A DNA stretch of 31,783 nucleotides from Actinomycetes bacterium. Lineage in GTDB: Bacteria > Actinomycetota > CALGFH01. Position 1 is the first letter of the stretch; each line of letters starts with the position of its first letter. The position numbers were made by a program, and so were the translations under genes. Under the pieces are notes generated by a model. That model was not told where the DNA came from. It made no database searches and saw only the letters and a program-made list of their open reading frames with translations. Below are positions 6,673 to 14,358 of the stretch, in pieces. The stretch lies in assembly GCA_030152105.1 (NCBI GenBank), contig JASLIH010000350.1:1-31783 (forward strand), in the 5' to 3' direction.

Positions 6673-7443
6673 TCAGGGCTCAAGGCAGGCCTCCAGGTCC
6701 GCCAGGGTCACGTAGGCGCCGGGCCGGGCCCGGCTCCGGTTGGCCAGCACCTCCACCGGCTCGCTGCCCGGGTCGCCGAGCGAGGACACGACCAGCACCG
6801 CCTCACCCAGGTCCTGGTCCCGGGTGTAGCCGTTCACGGTGGCCACACACCGCAGCCCGGCCCCGACCGCGGCCAGCAGGCCGTTGCGGGAATCCTCGAC
6901 CACCAGCGTCCGGGCACGGTCCAACTCCAGGTCCTCGACCACGAGCCGGTAGATGGCCGGGTCGGGCTTCTTGGCCGGGACCACGTCGCCGGCGTAGACG
7001 GCGACCCGGGCCGCGAGGTCCGGTGCGACGATGTGCTCGACCACCGCCCTGACCGACTCCCCGGCCGAGGTCGAGGCGACCGCCACCGGCCAGCCAGCTT
7101 CCAGCGCCTCGCCGATCACTCGGGCCACCCCCGGCCGGGCGGGCAGGCGCCCACTGGCGACCATGCCCTTGTAGATGGCGGTCTTGCGCTTGTGCCAGGC
7201 GGCGACCTCGGCCCGCTGCCCGTCGGGGTCGGTGGGGAGCCCGGCCTCACCGACGAACGCCTCGGTGAGCAGGCTGGCCATGCGCTCCTTGCCGCCGCCG
7301 ATCTCCAGCCGTCGCCCGTATTCCTCCTCCGACCAGCGCACGGGCAGCCCGAACTCCTCGAAGGTCTGGTTGAACGCCGGCAGGTGGCCGTACCGCTCGG
7401 TGTCGGCCAGCACCCCGTCGCAGTCGAACACCAGGGCGCTCAC
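6673..7443 (-). CDS. HAD-superfamily sugar-phosphate phosphatase, CbbY/Gph-like
   Basis: A 256-residue protein from GTG 7443-7441, which overlaps the aldolase stop (GTGA). HAD motifs: I ALVFDCDGVLADTE with nucleophile Asp7 and acid/base Asp9; II the Ser/Thr in VAVASTSAG (about 121-127); III Lys158-159 in AKKPDPAIY; IV Glu183-Asp184 in VVEDSRNG. A helical cap lies between residues 15 and 90. Composition and the 'FDCDGVLADTE..GH..AFN..F' start place it with CbbY-type enzymes, which dephosphorylate sugar bisphosphates such as xylulose-1,5-bisphosphate. Located between a ketose-bisphosphate aldolase and DhaLK, it likely removes a phosphate from an intermediate or side product of that pathway; beta-phosphoglucomutase activity is an alternative. 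No frameshift seen. Confidence 0.88.
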   Translation of the reverse strand: MSALVFDCDGVLADTERYGHLPAFNQTFEEFGLPVRWSEEEYGRRLEIGGGKERMASLLTEAFVGEAGLPTDPDGQRAEVAAWHKRKTAIYKGMVASGRLPARPGVARVIGEALEAGWPVAVASTSAGESVRAVVEHIVAPDLAARVAVYAGDVVPAKKPDPAIYRLVVEDLELDRARTLVVEDSRNGLLAAVGAGLRCVATVNGYTRDQDLGEAVLVVSSLGDPGSEPVEVLANRSRARPGAYVTLADLEACLEP

Positions 7444-8300
7444 CAGGTCCGGCCCTCGCTGCCGAAGCGGCGCATGTGGTCGGCGGCCATCTCCATGACC
7501 GCGCCGCGGACGTGGCGGAACAGCGACGGCGGATCCCATTTGTCCCGCTGCTCGGCCTCACGCAGAAACTCGAGGTTCGAGCGCATGTAGGCGACCTTCA
7601 GCGCGGTCGAGATGTTCACCTTGGCGCAGCCGCGGCCGATCAGGTCCTGGAACTGGGCTGTGGTCATGCCCGTCCCGCCGTGCAGGGCGATCGGAACGCT
7701 GGTGGCGGCCACGATGTCGCTGACCCGCTGCGCGTCGAGGGTGGGCTCGGCCCGGTAGACGCCGTGGGCGTTGCCGATCGCCGGGGCGAAGCAGTCGACC
7801 CCGGTGCTGCGCACGAAGTCCACGGCGACCTCGAGCGACTGACGTGCCGACGCCTCGTCGGAGCCGATGTCGTCCTCGACCCCCTGGATCCCCTCGATCT
7901 CCCCCTCGACGTGGGCGTCGTAGCGCCTTGCCTCGGCGACGACCTCGATGGTCTGGCGCCGGTTCTCCTCGACCGGCAGCGACGAGGCGTCGAACAGCAC
8001 CGAGTTCCAGCCCCGCTCCAGGCAGGCGCTGATCACCTCCCGGTCGGGGCAGTGGTCGAGGTGCAGGGTGACCGGAACCGGGACGTCGCGGGTCATCGCC
8101 TCCCACATGGTGAACAGGACGTCACGGCCGATCGACTTCACCGTCTTGACCGAGGTCTGGACGATCACTGGAGCCCGCAGCTCGGTGGCCGCGGCCAGGA
8201 CCGCCTCGAGGGTGAGGTCGTTGACCACGTTGAAGGCCGCGACCCCGTAGCCCTCGGCGAACGCCCGGTCGATGAGCTGCTTCATCGGGACGACGGGCAC
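7440..8300 (-). CDS. class II ketose-bisphosphate aldolase, tagatose-bisphosphate (GatY/KbaY) type
   Basis: A 286-residue TIM-barrel aldolase from GTG 8300-8298 (GGGAG six bases upstream; ATG 8285 is an in-frame alternative). The zinc ligands and catalytic residues sit almost exactly where they do in KbaY/GatY: catalytic Asp82 and zinc ligand His83 in LHLDHCPD, His179 in IGNAHGVY, His207 in ALHGGTG, plus Glu134 in VEGEIEG and the phosphate-binding KVNISTALK (227-235). These enzymes split a ketose 1-phosphate or 1,6-bisphosphate into dihydroxyacetone phosphate and an aldehyde. It is the first gene of a four-gene minus-strand unit with HAD, DhaL and DhaK. The length and short loop pattern fit the tagatose/fructose type; actual substrate is unknown. 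Confidence 0.93.
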   Translation of the reverse strand: MPVVPMKQLIDRAFAEGYGVAAFNVVNDLTLEAVLAAATELRAPVIVQTSVKTVKSIGRDVLFTMWEAMTRDVPVPVTLHLDHCPDREVISACLERGWNSVLFDASSLPVEENRRQTIEVVAEARRYDAHVEGEIEGIQGVEDDIGSDEASARQSLEVAVDFVRSTGVDCFAPAIGNAHGVYRAEPTLDAQRVSDIVAATSVPIALHGGTGMTTAQFQDLIGRGCAKVNISTALKVAYMRSNLEFLREAEQRDKWDPPSLFRHVRGAVMEMAADHMRRFGSEGRTW

Positions 8301-8379
8301 GATGGCTCCCTGCCCCGGGGTTGGCGCTGGCTGGCCGGGGCGAGATCAAGGAGACCTCGGGGCCGCCCGCCAGCGCATC

Positions 8380-8411
8380 GGGGACATTCCCCAGGCCGGC
8401 GGAGTGGGGAA
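8380..8411 (-). promoter_or_regulatory. candidate operator of the aldolase-dhaK unit (GGGGA half-sites)
   Basis: In the 138-base gap upstream of the aldolase gene, GGGGA (8380-8384) and TCCCC (8388-8392) form an inverted repeat with a 3-base spacer, and a third half-site GGGGA follows at 8406-8410. TTCCCC (8387-8392) and GGGGAA (8406-8411) also form a second inverted repeat with 13 bases between. The site lies about 80-110 bases before the aldolase start, directly next to the gene for the LuxR-type regulator. Binding is inferred, not shown. Confidence 0.45.
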
Positions 8412-8438
8412 AGTACGACCCCGTCCCGGTGCCGACCG

Positions 8439-9818
8439 TCAGCGCCGAGCCCAGCCGCGCTCCAGGGCGCGGCCCACCGCCTCGGTCCGGTTGCGGGCGT
8501 CGAGCTTGTGGAGCACGCCGCCGACGTGCTTCTCGGCCGTCCTGACCGAGATGGCCAGGGCGTCGGCGATCTGCTGGTCGGTGAGGCCCTGCACCAGCAG
8601 CCCGAGCACCTCGCGCTCGCGGGGGGTGAGCGGCGCCGCCGGGCCGGTGGCGCGGTCGGGTGGCGCCGGCCGCTCGCCGTAGGGGACATGGGCCCGGATC
8701 ACCGTGCCCCAGCCGGGGACGGACTCGGCCGAGAAGGTCCCCCGCACGCTTCTGGCCTCCTCCGCCATACGGCGCAGGCCGCTGCCGGTGGCGACGTCCG
8801 CCCGCCCGCCGGAGGCCAGGTCGAAGCCACGGCCGTCGTCGAGCGCGAGCAGGGTCAGGCCGGCGTGGCCGTACACCAGGCCCAGGCGGAACAAGGACGG
8901 CGCGGCGTGGACGGCCGCGTTGGTCAGCGCCTCGCGCGCGATCCGCAGCACCGCCTGGCTCGACTGGACCGGCAGCTCCCGCTCGTCGCCGGCCACCGAG
9001 ACCCGCACCTGGATCCGGCCCGTCCGGGTCGCCCAGCCGCTCTCCTGGCGCAACGCCTCGACCAGTGAGCGCTCGGCCATGGCTCCGCGGGGCCCGGCCC
9101 GTCGGCGCAGCTCGGCCAGTCCCTCCTCCACCGCGTCACGGGCCCGGTCGAGCCCCTGGCGAACCCCCGCCTGCTCCGACGCCGGTACCCGTTCCCAGGC
9201 CAGGTCCTCCTCGGCGGCGCGCAGCTCCAGCAGGACCGTGGCCAGGCCCCGGGTGGCGGCGTCGCGCTCGTCGGCGGCGGTCGACCGACGTGCCTCCGCC
9301 TCCGCCTCGGCCTGCCGGCGGGCGTTGGTGATGGCCACGGCGGCGACCTGGGCGACCGTCTCCAGCCGGTCGACCTCGGTGGTCGTGAACTGGCGGCGGC
9401 GGCCGGCGAAGACCACGTCGGCGCCGATGATGGCGTCGCGCCACCAGATGGGGACCGCGACCACGCCGCCCTCGGCCACCGGGTCGCCGGATGGCAGATG
9501 CCCGCCCGTGACCGCCGCGTACCGGTCCAGCACCACCGGGCGGCGTTCGGCCACCACCTGGCCGGTGACGCCCTCGTCGAGCGGGAACACCTGACCGGAG
9601 CTGCAGGCCACGCCGAGGTCCGCCGCCTTCCGGTAGTAGCCGGCGTTCTCGTCGACCAGCGAGATGCTGCCGGCCGCGCCGTCGAGCAGGCGGGTCGAGT
9701 GGGTCAGGATCCGGTCGAGCAGTGGCCGGACCTCGACCTCTTCGGACAGGTCCTCGGCCAGTGCCTGCAGGCGGCGGCGACCGGGTCGCGTCGTGGGGGC
9801 GCTCAGCTGCTTGGGCAC
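8439..9818 (-). CDS. GAF sensor - histidine-kinase-like ATPase - LuxR HTH fusion regulator
   Basis: A 459-residue one-protein sensor-regulator from GTG 9818-9816 (GGAGGT upstream). Domains in order: GAF, residues 20-165, with VFPLDEGVTGQVV; a helical segment 165-245 in the place of a HisKA_3 dimerisation domain; HATPase_c 285-378 with the N box REALTNAAVH (295-304), DDGRGFD (327-333) and GSGL (345-348); and a LuxR-type HTH 397-456 (LTPREREVLGLLVQGLTDQQ). The helical segment reads DERDAATRGLATVLLEL where kinases have 'ELHDGLAQ': the phospho-accepting His is missing. A GAF-bound signal could therefore act through ATP binding directly on DNA binding, without phosphotransfer (inference). Its location upstream of and parallel to the aldolase-dhaK unit suggests it controls that unit. 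Confidence 0.88.
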   Translation of the reverse strand: MPKQLSAPTTRPGRRRLQALAEDLSEEVEVRPLLDRILTHSTRLLDGAAGSISLVDENAGYYRKAADLGVACSSGQVFPLDEGVTGQVVAERRPVVLDRYAAVTGGHLPSGDPVAEGGVVAVPIWWRDAIIGADVVFAGRRRQFTTTEVDRLETVAQVAAVAITNARRQAEAEAEARRSTAADERDAATRGLATVLLELRAAEEDLAWERVPASEQAGVRQGLDRARDAVEEGLAELRRRAGPRGAMAERSLVEALRQESGWATRTGRIQVRVSVAGDERELPVQSSQAVLRIAREALTNAAVHAAPSLFRLGLVYGHAGLTLLALDDGRGFDLASGGRADVATGSGLRRMAEEARSVRGTFSAESVPGWGTVIRAHVPYGERPAPPDRATGPAAPLTPREREVLGLLVQGLTDQQIADALAISVRTAEKHVGGVLHKLDARNRTEAVGRALERGWARR

Positions 9819-9918
9819 GCGGACCTCCGGCGGTCGGACGACCTTGGGTCAGCGACGGGGCGCTGGACGAGCGGGCCGGCGGCGACGCCCCACCCGGGAA
9901 GCCAAGCGTAGCAGCAGG

Positions 9919-11073
9919 TCAAGGTCTCGGGGAGGCGCGCTCGGCGACGGCCAGGAACCGCCCCGGCCCGTCGTCGTAGCGGGCCAGCCACCAGCCGGTT
10001 CGCTGGAGTCGATGGCGGAGCGGGTCGGGGGCGAGCAGGTCGTCCTCGCGCAGGCGCCGGCCGTGGCGGGCGGCCAGGGCGGCCCGGCCGCTTGGGTGGA
10101 ACAGGACCAGCCGGCCGCCGAGGGCGATGACCCTGGCCAGCTCGGCCAGGCCCTGGCCCGGATCGGGAAGGTGGGGCAGCAGCCCGGCGGCGAAGCCGCC
10201 GTCGACGCTGCCGGCGGGCAGGGGCAGGCGGCGGGCGTCGGCCAGCACCAGCAGCGCGTGGGCGTGGCGGCCGTGCCGGCGGGCGGTGGCCAGCATCTCG
10301 GGGGTGAGGTCGAACCCGAGGACGTGGCCGGTCTGGCCGACCGTGGCCCGCAGGTGGGGGAGGGCCCGGCCGGTGCCGCAGCCCGCGTCCAGGGCGGTCT
10401 GCCCGGGGCGCAGGCCCAGCTCGGCCACGGCGGCCGCATAGGCCGGGTCGTCATCGGGGAACTGCTGCTCCCAGCTCGTCGCCCGGGGGGCGAAGAAGGC
10501 GCGGGTCTCGGCCAGCTGCACCGCCGGGCCGAGGCGGGCGGCCACGACCGGGTCCATGCGCCGGATCACCGGCCAGGCCGGGTCGTGGAGGTCGACCACG
10601 ATGTCGGCGGTGCCTTCGGGGTCGACCTGGGTGAGGTACTGGGCCCCGGTGCAGGCGCGGTCCTGGCTCCCGTCCGCGGCCCGGTCGGCGCTGCCCGGTC
10701 CCGGGGACACCGCCCCCTCCCGCAGGAACACGACCAGCTCCCACGCGCCCAGGAACTCAGGATGCTGGAGGAAGCAGCCGTCCACCAGGACCAGGTCGTC
10801 GCCGGGCTCGGCGCGGTGGCCGGGTCGTGGCGGGCCTGGCCCAGCCGGGTGGAGGAGGCTGCCGGCGTCCAGGGTCACGCGGCGGCAGCGGCGGCCACGG
10901 TCGGTGAGCGCGCGACCGACGTCGTCGGCGAGCGCCCGGGTCGCGGGACCACTGAGGCCGTCGACCGCGACATGGAGTGGCGGAGCCCGGTCCAGGGTGG
11001 CGACGGCGTCGGCGAGTGCCTCCACCACCTGGGCGCGCCGGATCGCTCGCTCGGCTTCGACCGTCGGGTTCAT
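9919..11073 (-). CDS. degenerate uridine-kinase-like domain fused to a SAM-dependent methyltransferase
   Basis: A 384-residue protein from ATG 11073-11071 (GGGACGAGGG upstream). Residues 1-180 resemble the small actinobacterial uridine-kinase-like P-loop proteins: PLHVAVDGLSG, ADDVGRALTDRGR, LVLVDGCFLQHPEFLGAWEL (94-113) and YLTQVDPEGTADIVVDLHDP (146-165). The P-loop GxxGxGK[ST] is replaced by DGLSGPATRA, with no Lys-Ser/Thr, and the middle of the kinase fold is shortened, so this domain cannot bind ATP in the usual way. Residues 195-384 are a class I methyltransferase with motif I ALDAGCGTGRALPHL (227-241), the acidic FDLTPEM (254-260), ADARRLPLP (278-286) and VIALGGRLVLFHP. The acceptor is unknown. 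It is divergent from the molybdate operon across 148 bases. Confidence 0.75.
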   Translation of the reverse strand: MNPTVEAERAIRRAQVVEALADAVATLDRAPPLHVAVDGLSGPATRALADDVGRALTDRGRRCRRVTLDAGSLLHPAGPGPPRPGHRAEPGDDLVLVDGCFLQHPEFLGAWELVVFLREGAVSPGPGSADRAADGSQDRACTGAQYLTQVDPEGTADIVVDLHDPAWPVIRRMDPVVAARLGPAVQLAETRAFFAPRATSWEQQFPDDDPAYAAAVAELGLRPGQTALDAGCGTGRALPHLRATVGQTGHVLGFDLTPEMLATARRHGRHAHALLVLADARRLPLPAGSVDGGFAAGLLPHLPDPGQGLAELARVIALGGRLVLFHPSGRAALAARHGRRLREDDLLAPDPLRHRLQRTGWWLARYDDGPGRFLAVAERASPRP

Positions 11074-11180
11074 CCCTCGTCCCTTCGGACGCTGGAGTCG
11101 GCGGGGGATCGTGACTGGAGGGACGACATGGATGGTGCGAGCTGCCCTGCGAACCGCAGTTGCGGCTAGTGCAGCGAGTA

Positions 11181-11212
11181 TAGCGTGCGGAAGCTGCATC
11201 GCATGCTAGAAT
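11181..11212 (+). promoter_or_regulatory. promoter and probable operator of the molybdate operon
   Basis: TAGAAT (11207-11212) is a good -10 box ending nine bases before ATG 11222, so transcription should begin at or next to the start codon (leaderless mRNA). No ribosome binding site precedes the ATG. An imperfect inverted repeat, TAGCGTGCG (11181-11189) and CGCATGCTA (11200-11208), 8 of 9 positions symmetric with a 10-base spacer, covers the -35 to -10 interval. It is a plausible autoregulatory site for the HTH-TOBE protein; it does not match the E. coli ModE consensus. Confidence 0.55.
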
Positions 11213-11221
11213 CTCCCGCAA

Positions 11222-11629
11222 ATGCCAACGTATCGAATCGGCCAGGCTGCCGAGCTCCTCGGGGTGAGCGTGGACACGGTCCGCCGCTGGGCGGACGCCG
11301 GCCGCCTGGGGACGACGCGGACCGAGGGCGGCCAGCGGGTGGTCGACGGGGCCGCCCTGGCCGAGTTCATGACCGGCCACTGGCACCTGGCCGGCCCTGA
11401 CGAGGTGATCGCCCAGTCGGCCCGCAACCGCTTCCAGGGGATCGTCACCCGGGTCGTCAAGGACGACATCGTGGCCAAGGTGGAGCTCCAGGCCGGCCCG
11501 TACCGGGTGGTGTCGCTGATGACCAGGGAGGCCGCCGACGAGCTCCGGCTGGCCCCCGGCGTGCTGGCCGTTGCCGCCGTCAAGGCGACCAATGTGGTGG
11601 TCGAGCTGCCGTCGCCGTCTCGTGCTTGA
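11222..11629 (+). CDS. molybdate-responsive regulator: MerR/excisionase-type HTH fused to a TOBE domain
   Basis: A 135-residue protein. Residues 1-52 form a MerR-type winged helix (YRIGQAAELLGVSVDTVRRW, then LGTTRTEGGQRVV); residues 66-130 are one TOBE/molbindin domain (SARNRFQGIVTRVV ... VSLMTREAADEL ... VAAVKATNVVVELP). 'SARNRFQG' and 'VKATNV' are the molybdate-binding signatures. ModE of E. coli has an unrelated winged helix and two TOBE domains; this is a smaller one-component design that should bind DNA and molybdate as a dimer or oligomer. It is the first gene of the mod operon, 25 bases before modA. The ATG at 11222 lies right behind a -10 box, so translation is probably leaderless. 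Role as repressor under high molybdate is inferred from position. Confidence 0.88.
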   Translation: MPTYRIGQAAELLGVSVDTVRRWADAGRLGTTRTEGGQRVVDGAALAEFMTGHWHLAGPDEVIAQSARNRFQGIVTRVVKDDIVAKVELQAGPYRVVSLMTREAADELRLAPGVLAVAAVKATNVVVELPSPSRA

Positions 11630-11654
11630 ACCCGTCCCGGATAGAGGAGGCCTC

Positions 11655-12437
11655 ATGCTTCGGTCCCGGATCCGCGTGGCCGCCGCGCTCGCGGTGGCGG
11701 CGCTGGTGCTCGCCGCCTGCGGTGGTAGCGACGACAACACGTCCTCGGGTGGCTCGTCGGCGTCGCCGGCCGAGATCAAGGTGTTCGCGGCCGCCTCGCT
11801 GACCGCCGCCTTCACCAAGATCGGCGAGGACTTCACCGCCGCCAACGGCACCAAGGTCACCTTGAACTTCGCCGGCAGCCAGGCCCTGGCCACCCAGATC
11901 CAGCAGGCCGCCCCGGCCGACGTGTTCGCCTCGGCCGACATCACCAACATGGACAAGGTCAAGGACCTGGTCGGCCCCCCCCAGATCTTCGCCAGCAACC
12001 AGCTCCAGATTGTGGTCGAGAAGGGCAACCCCAAGGGCGTCAAGGGCCTTGACGACCTGGCCAACCCCGACCTGAAGGTGGTCCTGGCCGCCCCTGACGT
12101 GCCGGTCGGGAAGTACAGCCAGCAGGCGCTCGAGAAGGCCGGGGTCACCGTCAAGCCGGTGTCCCAGGAGCAGGACGTCAAGGCGGTGGTCAGCAAGGTG
12201 TCGCTGGGCGAGGCCGACGCTGGGATCGTCTATACCACCGACGTGACCGCCGGTGCGGACAAGGTCGAGGGGGTCGACATCCCCGAGGACCAGAACGTGG
12301 TCGCGACCTACCCGATCGCCACCGTCAAGGCGAGCAAGGCCCCGGACCAGGCGCAGGCGTTCATGGACTACGTCCTCTCCGACCAGGGCCAGCAGGTCTT
12401 GAAGTCCTACGGGTTCGGCCCGCCGCCGACCTCGTGA
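11655..12437 (+). CDS. modA: molybdate ABC transporter, substrate-binding lipoprotein ModA
   Basis: A 260-residue lipoprotein from ATG 11655 with GAGGAGG (11644-11650). The signal peptide (RSRIRVAAALAVAALVL) ends in the lipobox LVLAAC with Cys about residue 20, followed by a Gly/Ser linker. The mature part starts with KVFAAASLTAAFTKIGEDF, the ModA signature whose Ser binds oxyanion, and contains NFAGSQALATQIQQAAPADV, ADAGIVYTTDV and VATYPIATVKASKAPDQAQAF, all standard for molybdate or tungstate binding proteins. It is anchored to the outer face of the membrane and delivers molybdate to ModB. The stop overlaps the modB start (GTGA at 12434-12437). Confidence 0.96.
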   Translation: MLRSRIRVAAALAVAALVLAACGGSDDNTSSGGSSASPAEIKVFAAASLTAAFTKIGEDFTAANGTKVTLNFAGSQALATQIQQAAPADVFASADITNMDKVKDLVGPPQIFASNQLQIVVEKGNPKGVKGLDDLANPDLKVVLAAPDVPVGKYSQQALEKAGVTVKPVSQEQDVKAVVSKVSLGEADAGIVYTTDVTAGADKVEGVDIPEDQNVVATYPIATVKASKAPDQAQAFMDYVLSDQGQQVLKSYGFGPPPTS

Positions 12438-13255
12438 CCGCTGTCGCTCGGCGCCGTCGCCGGGCGGCAACCACCAGGGCCGGGCCACCCATCTGGTTCG
12501 TTGTCCCCGGCGCGCTCGCCGTGGGCTTCCTGGCCGTCCCCCTGCTCGGGCTGCTGAACCAGACGCCCTGGGGGCACCTGCTCGCCGAGCTGACCACCCC
12601 GATCGCGCTCCAGGCGTTGCGGCTGTCGCTGGTCTGCTCGCTCGGGGCGGTCGCGGTGTCGCTGCTGTTGGGGGTGCCGCTGGCCTTCGTGCTGGCCAGG
12701 GTCGAGTTCCCCGGCCGCAACTTCGTGCGGGCCCTGACCACCCTGTCGATGGTGCTGCCCCCGGTCGTCGGCGGGGTGGCCCTGCTGCTCGCCTTCGGCC
12801 GCCGCGGGCTGGTCGGCCGGTGGCTGGACGAGGCCTTCGGGATCACCCTGCCGTTCACCACCGCCGGGGCCATCCTGGCCGAGGCCTTCGTGGCCATGCC
12901 GTTCCTGGTCATCTCCACCGAGGCCGGGCTGCGGGCCATGGACCGGCGCTATGAGGACGCAGCCGCCACCCTGGGGGCCGGCCGCTGGCTCACCTTCCGG
13001 CGGGTCACCCTGCCCCTGATCGCCCCCTCGCTGGGGGCCGGGGTCGCACTGTGCTGGGCGCGCGCGCTGGGGGAGTTCGGCGCCACCATCACCTTCGCCG
13101 GCAACCTGCCCGGGGTGACCCAGACCATGCCTCTGGCGGTATACATCGCCCTGGAGACTGATCTGCAGGCCGCCATCGCCCTCAGCCTGGTCTTGCTGGT
13201 GGTGTCCCTGGCGGTGTTGATCTCTCTGCGGGACCGCTGGTTCCCCACTGCATGA
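12434..13255 (+). CDS. modB: molybdate ABC transporter permease ModB
   Basis: A 273-residue inner-membrane permease from GTG 12434, coupled to modA. An Arg-rich cytoplasmic start (ARRRRRAATTR) is followed by about six membrane segments (around 20-40, 62-88, 98-122, 138-160, 200-222, 243-264). The EAA loop that docks on the ATPase is EDAAATLGAGRWLTFRRVTL with 'PLIAPSL' after it, and the typical ModB stretch ARALGEFGATITFAGN is present. Length is close to the family (220-270). It forms the channel of the ModABC importer as a homodimer. modC follows after 37 bases. Confidence 0.96.
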   Translation: MTAVARRRRRAATTRAGPPIWFVVPGALAVGFLAVPLLGLLNQTPWGHLLAELTTPIALQALRLSLVCSLGAVAVSLLLGVPLAFVLARVEFPGRNFVRALTTLSMVLPPVVGGVALLLAFGRRGLVGRWLDEAFGITLPFTTAGAILAEAFVAMPFLVISTEAGLRAMDRRYEDAAATLGAGRWLTFRRVTLPLIAPSLGAGVALCWARALGEFGATITFAGNLPGVTQTMPLAVYIALETDLQAAIALSLVLLVVSLAVLISLRDRWFPTA

Positions 13256-13292
13256 GCAGGACGGGTCCGGAGGACAGCAGGAGGCTGTTCTG

Positions 13293-14345
13293 GTGAGCCT
13301 AGAGGCAGGTCTGGGGCTGACCCTGGGAAAGCTGGTGCTGGAGGTCGAGCTGGCCGTGGCCACCGGGGAGCTGGTGGTCCTGCTCGGCCCCAACGGCGCC
13401 GGCAAGACGACCCTGCTGCGCGCCATCGCCGGCCTCGTGCCCCTGGACCGGGGCCGGGTCGTGCTCGACGGCGACGTCCTGGAGGACACCGCGGCCGGCA
13501 CCCGGGTGCCGACCGAGCAGCGGCCGGTCGGCTTCGTGTTCCAGGACTACCTGCTCTTCCCGCACCTGTCGGCCCTGGAGAACGTCGCCTTCGGGCTGCG
13601 CGCCCGCGGGATCCCCAAGGCGGAGGCGCGCCGGCGGGCAGCGGGCTGGCTGGACCGGGTCGGCCTGGCCGCCAGCGCCGGCGCCCGGCCCCGGGCCCTG
13701 TCCGGCGGCCAGGCCCAGCGGGTCGCGCTGGCCAGGGCCATGGTCGGCGACCCGCGGCTGCTGCTGCTGGACGAGCCGCTGGCCGCCCTGGACGCGGCCA
13801 CCCGCACCGAGGTCCGCCGCGACCTGCGCCGCCACCTGGCCTCCTTCGACGGCACCCGGCTGCTCGTCACCCACGACCCGCTGGAAGCGATCGCCCTGGC
13901 CGACCGGCTGGTCGTGCTGGAGGCCGGCCGCCTCACCCAGACCGGCACCCCGGCCGAGGTGAGCGCCCAGCCCCGTTCCCGCTATGTCGCCGAGCTGGTC
14001 GGGGTCAACCTGTACCGGGGCCTGGCCGACGGCCGCAGTGTCCGGCTGCCCGACGGCGGCGCCGTGGTCGCCGCCGATCTCAACTACGGCGAGGTGTTCG
14101 CCGCCATCCACCCCCATGCCGTCGCCCTGCATCGCCAGCCCCCGGAGGGGACCCCCCGCAATGTCTGGTCCGGGACCGCCGACACCCTCGAGGTCATCGG
14201 CGACCGGGTGCGGATCCGGGTCACCGGCCTGGTCCCGATCGTCGCCGAGGTCACCCCCGCCGCCGCCAGCGAGCTCCACCTGGGCGACGGCGGCCCGGTG
14301 TGGGCCACCGTCAAGGCCACTGAGGTGACGGTCTATCCCGCCTGA
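13293..14345 (+). CDS. modC: molybdate ABC transporter ATP-binding protein ModC
   Basis: A 350-residue protein from GTG 13293 with CAGGAGG eight bases upstream. ATPase part: Walker A GPNGAGKTT (32-40), Q-loop VFQDYLLFPHL, signature LSGGQAQRVALARAM, Walker B LLLLDEPLAALD, H-loop LLVTHDPLEAIAL. Residues from about 235 to the end hold the C-terminal TOBE domain (NLYRGLADGRSVRL ... VIGDRVRIRVTGL ... VKATEVTVYPA), as in ModC and related sulfate/molybdate ATPases, where bound oxyanion can shut down transport. It powers ModAB. The convergent ppk2 gene ends 13 bases after the stop. A broken copy of this 3' end is found at 3984-4077. Confidence 0.96.
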   Translation: MSLEAGLGLTLGKLVLEVELAVATGELVVLLGPNGAGKTTLLRAIAGLVPLDRGRVVLDGDVLEDTAAGTRVPTEQRPVGFVFQDYLLFPHLSALENVAFGLRARGIPKAEARRRAAGWLDRVGLAASAGARPRALSGGQAQRVALARAMVGDPRLLLLDEPLAALDAATRTEVRRDLRRHLASFDGTRLLVTHDPLEAIALADRLVVLEAGRLTQTGTPAEVSAQPRSRYVAELVGVNLYRGLADGRSVRLPDGGAVVAADLNYGEVFAAIHPHAVALHRQPPEGTPRNVWSGTADTLEVIGDRVRIRVTGLVPIVAEVTPAAASELHLGDGGPVWATVKATEVTVYPA

Positions 14346-14358
14346 GCCCGGCTGACCG

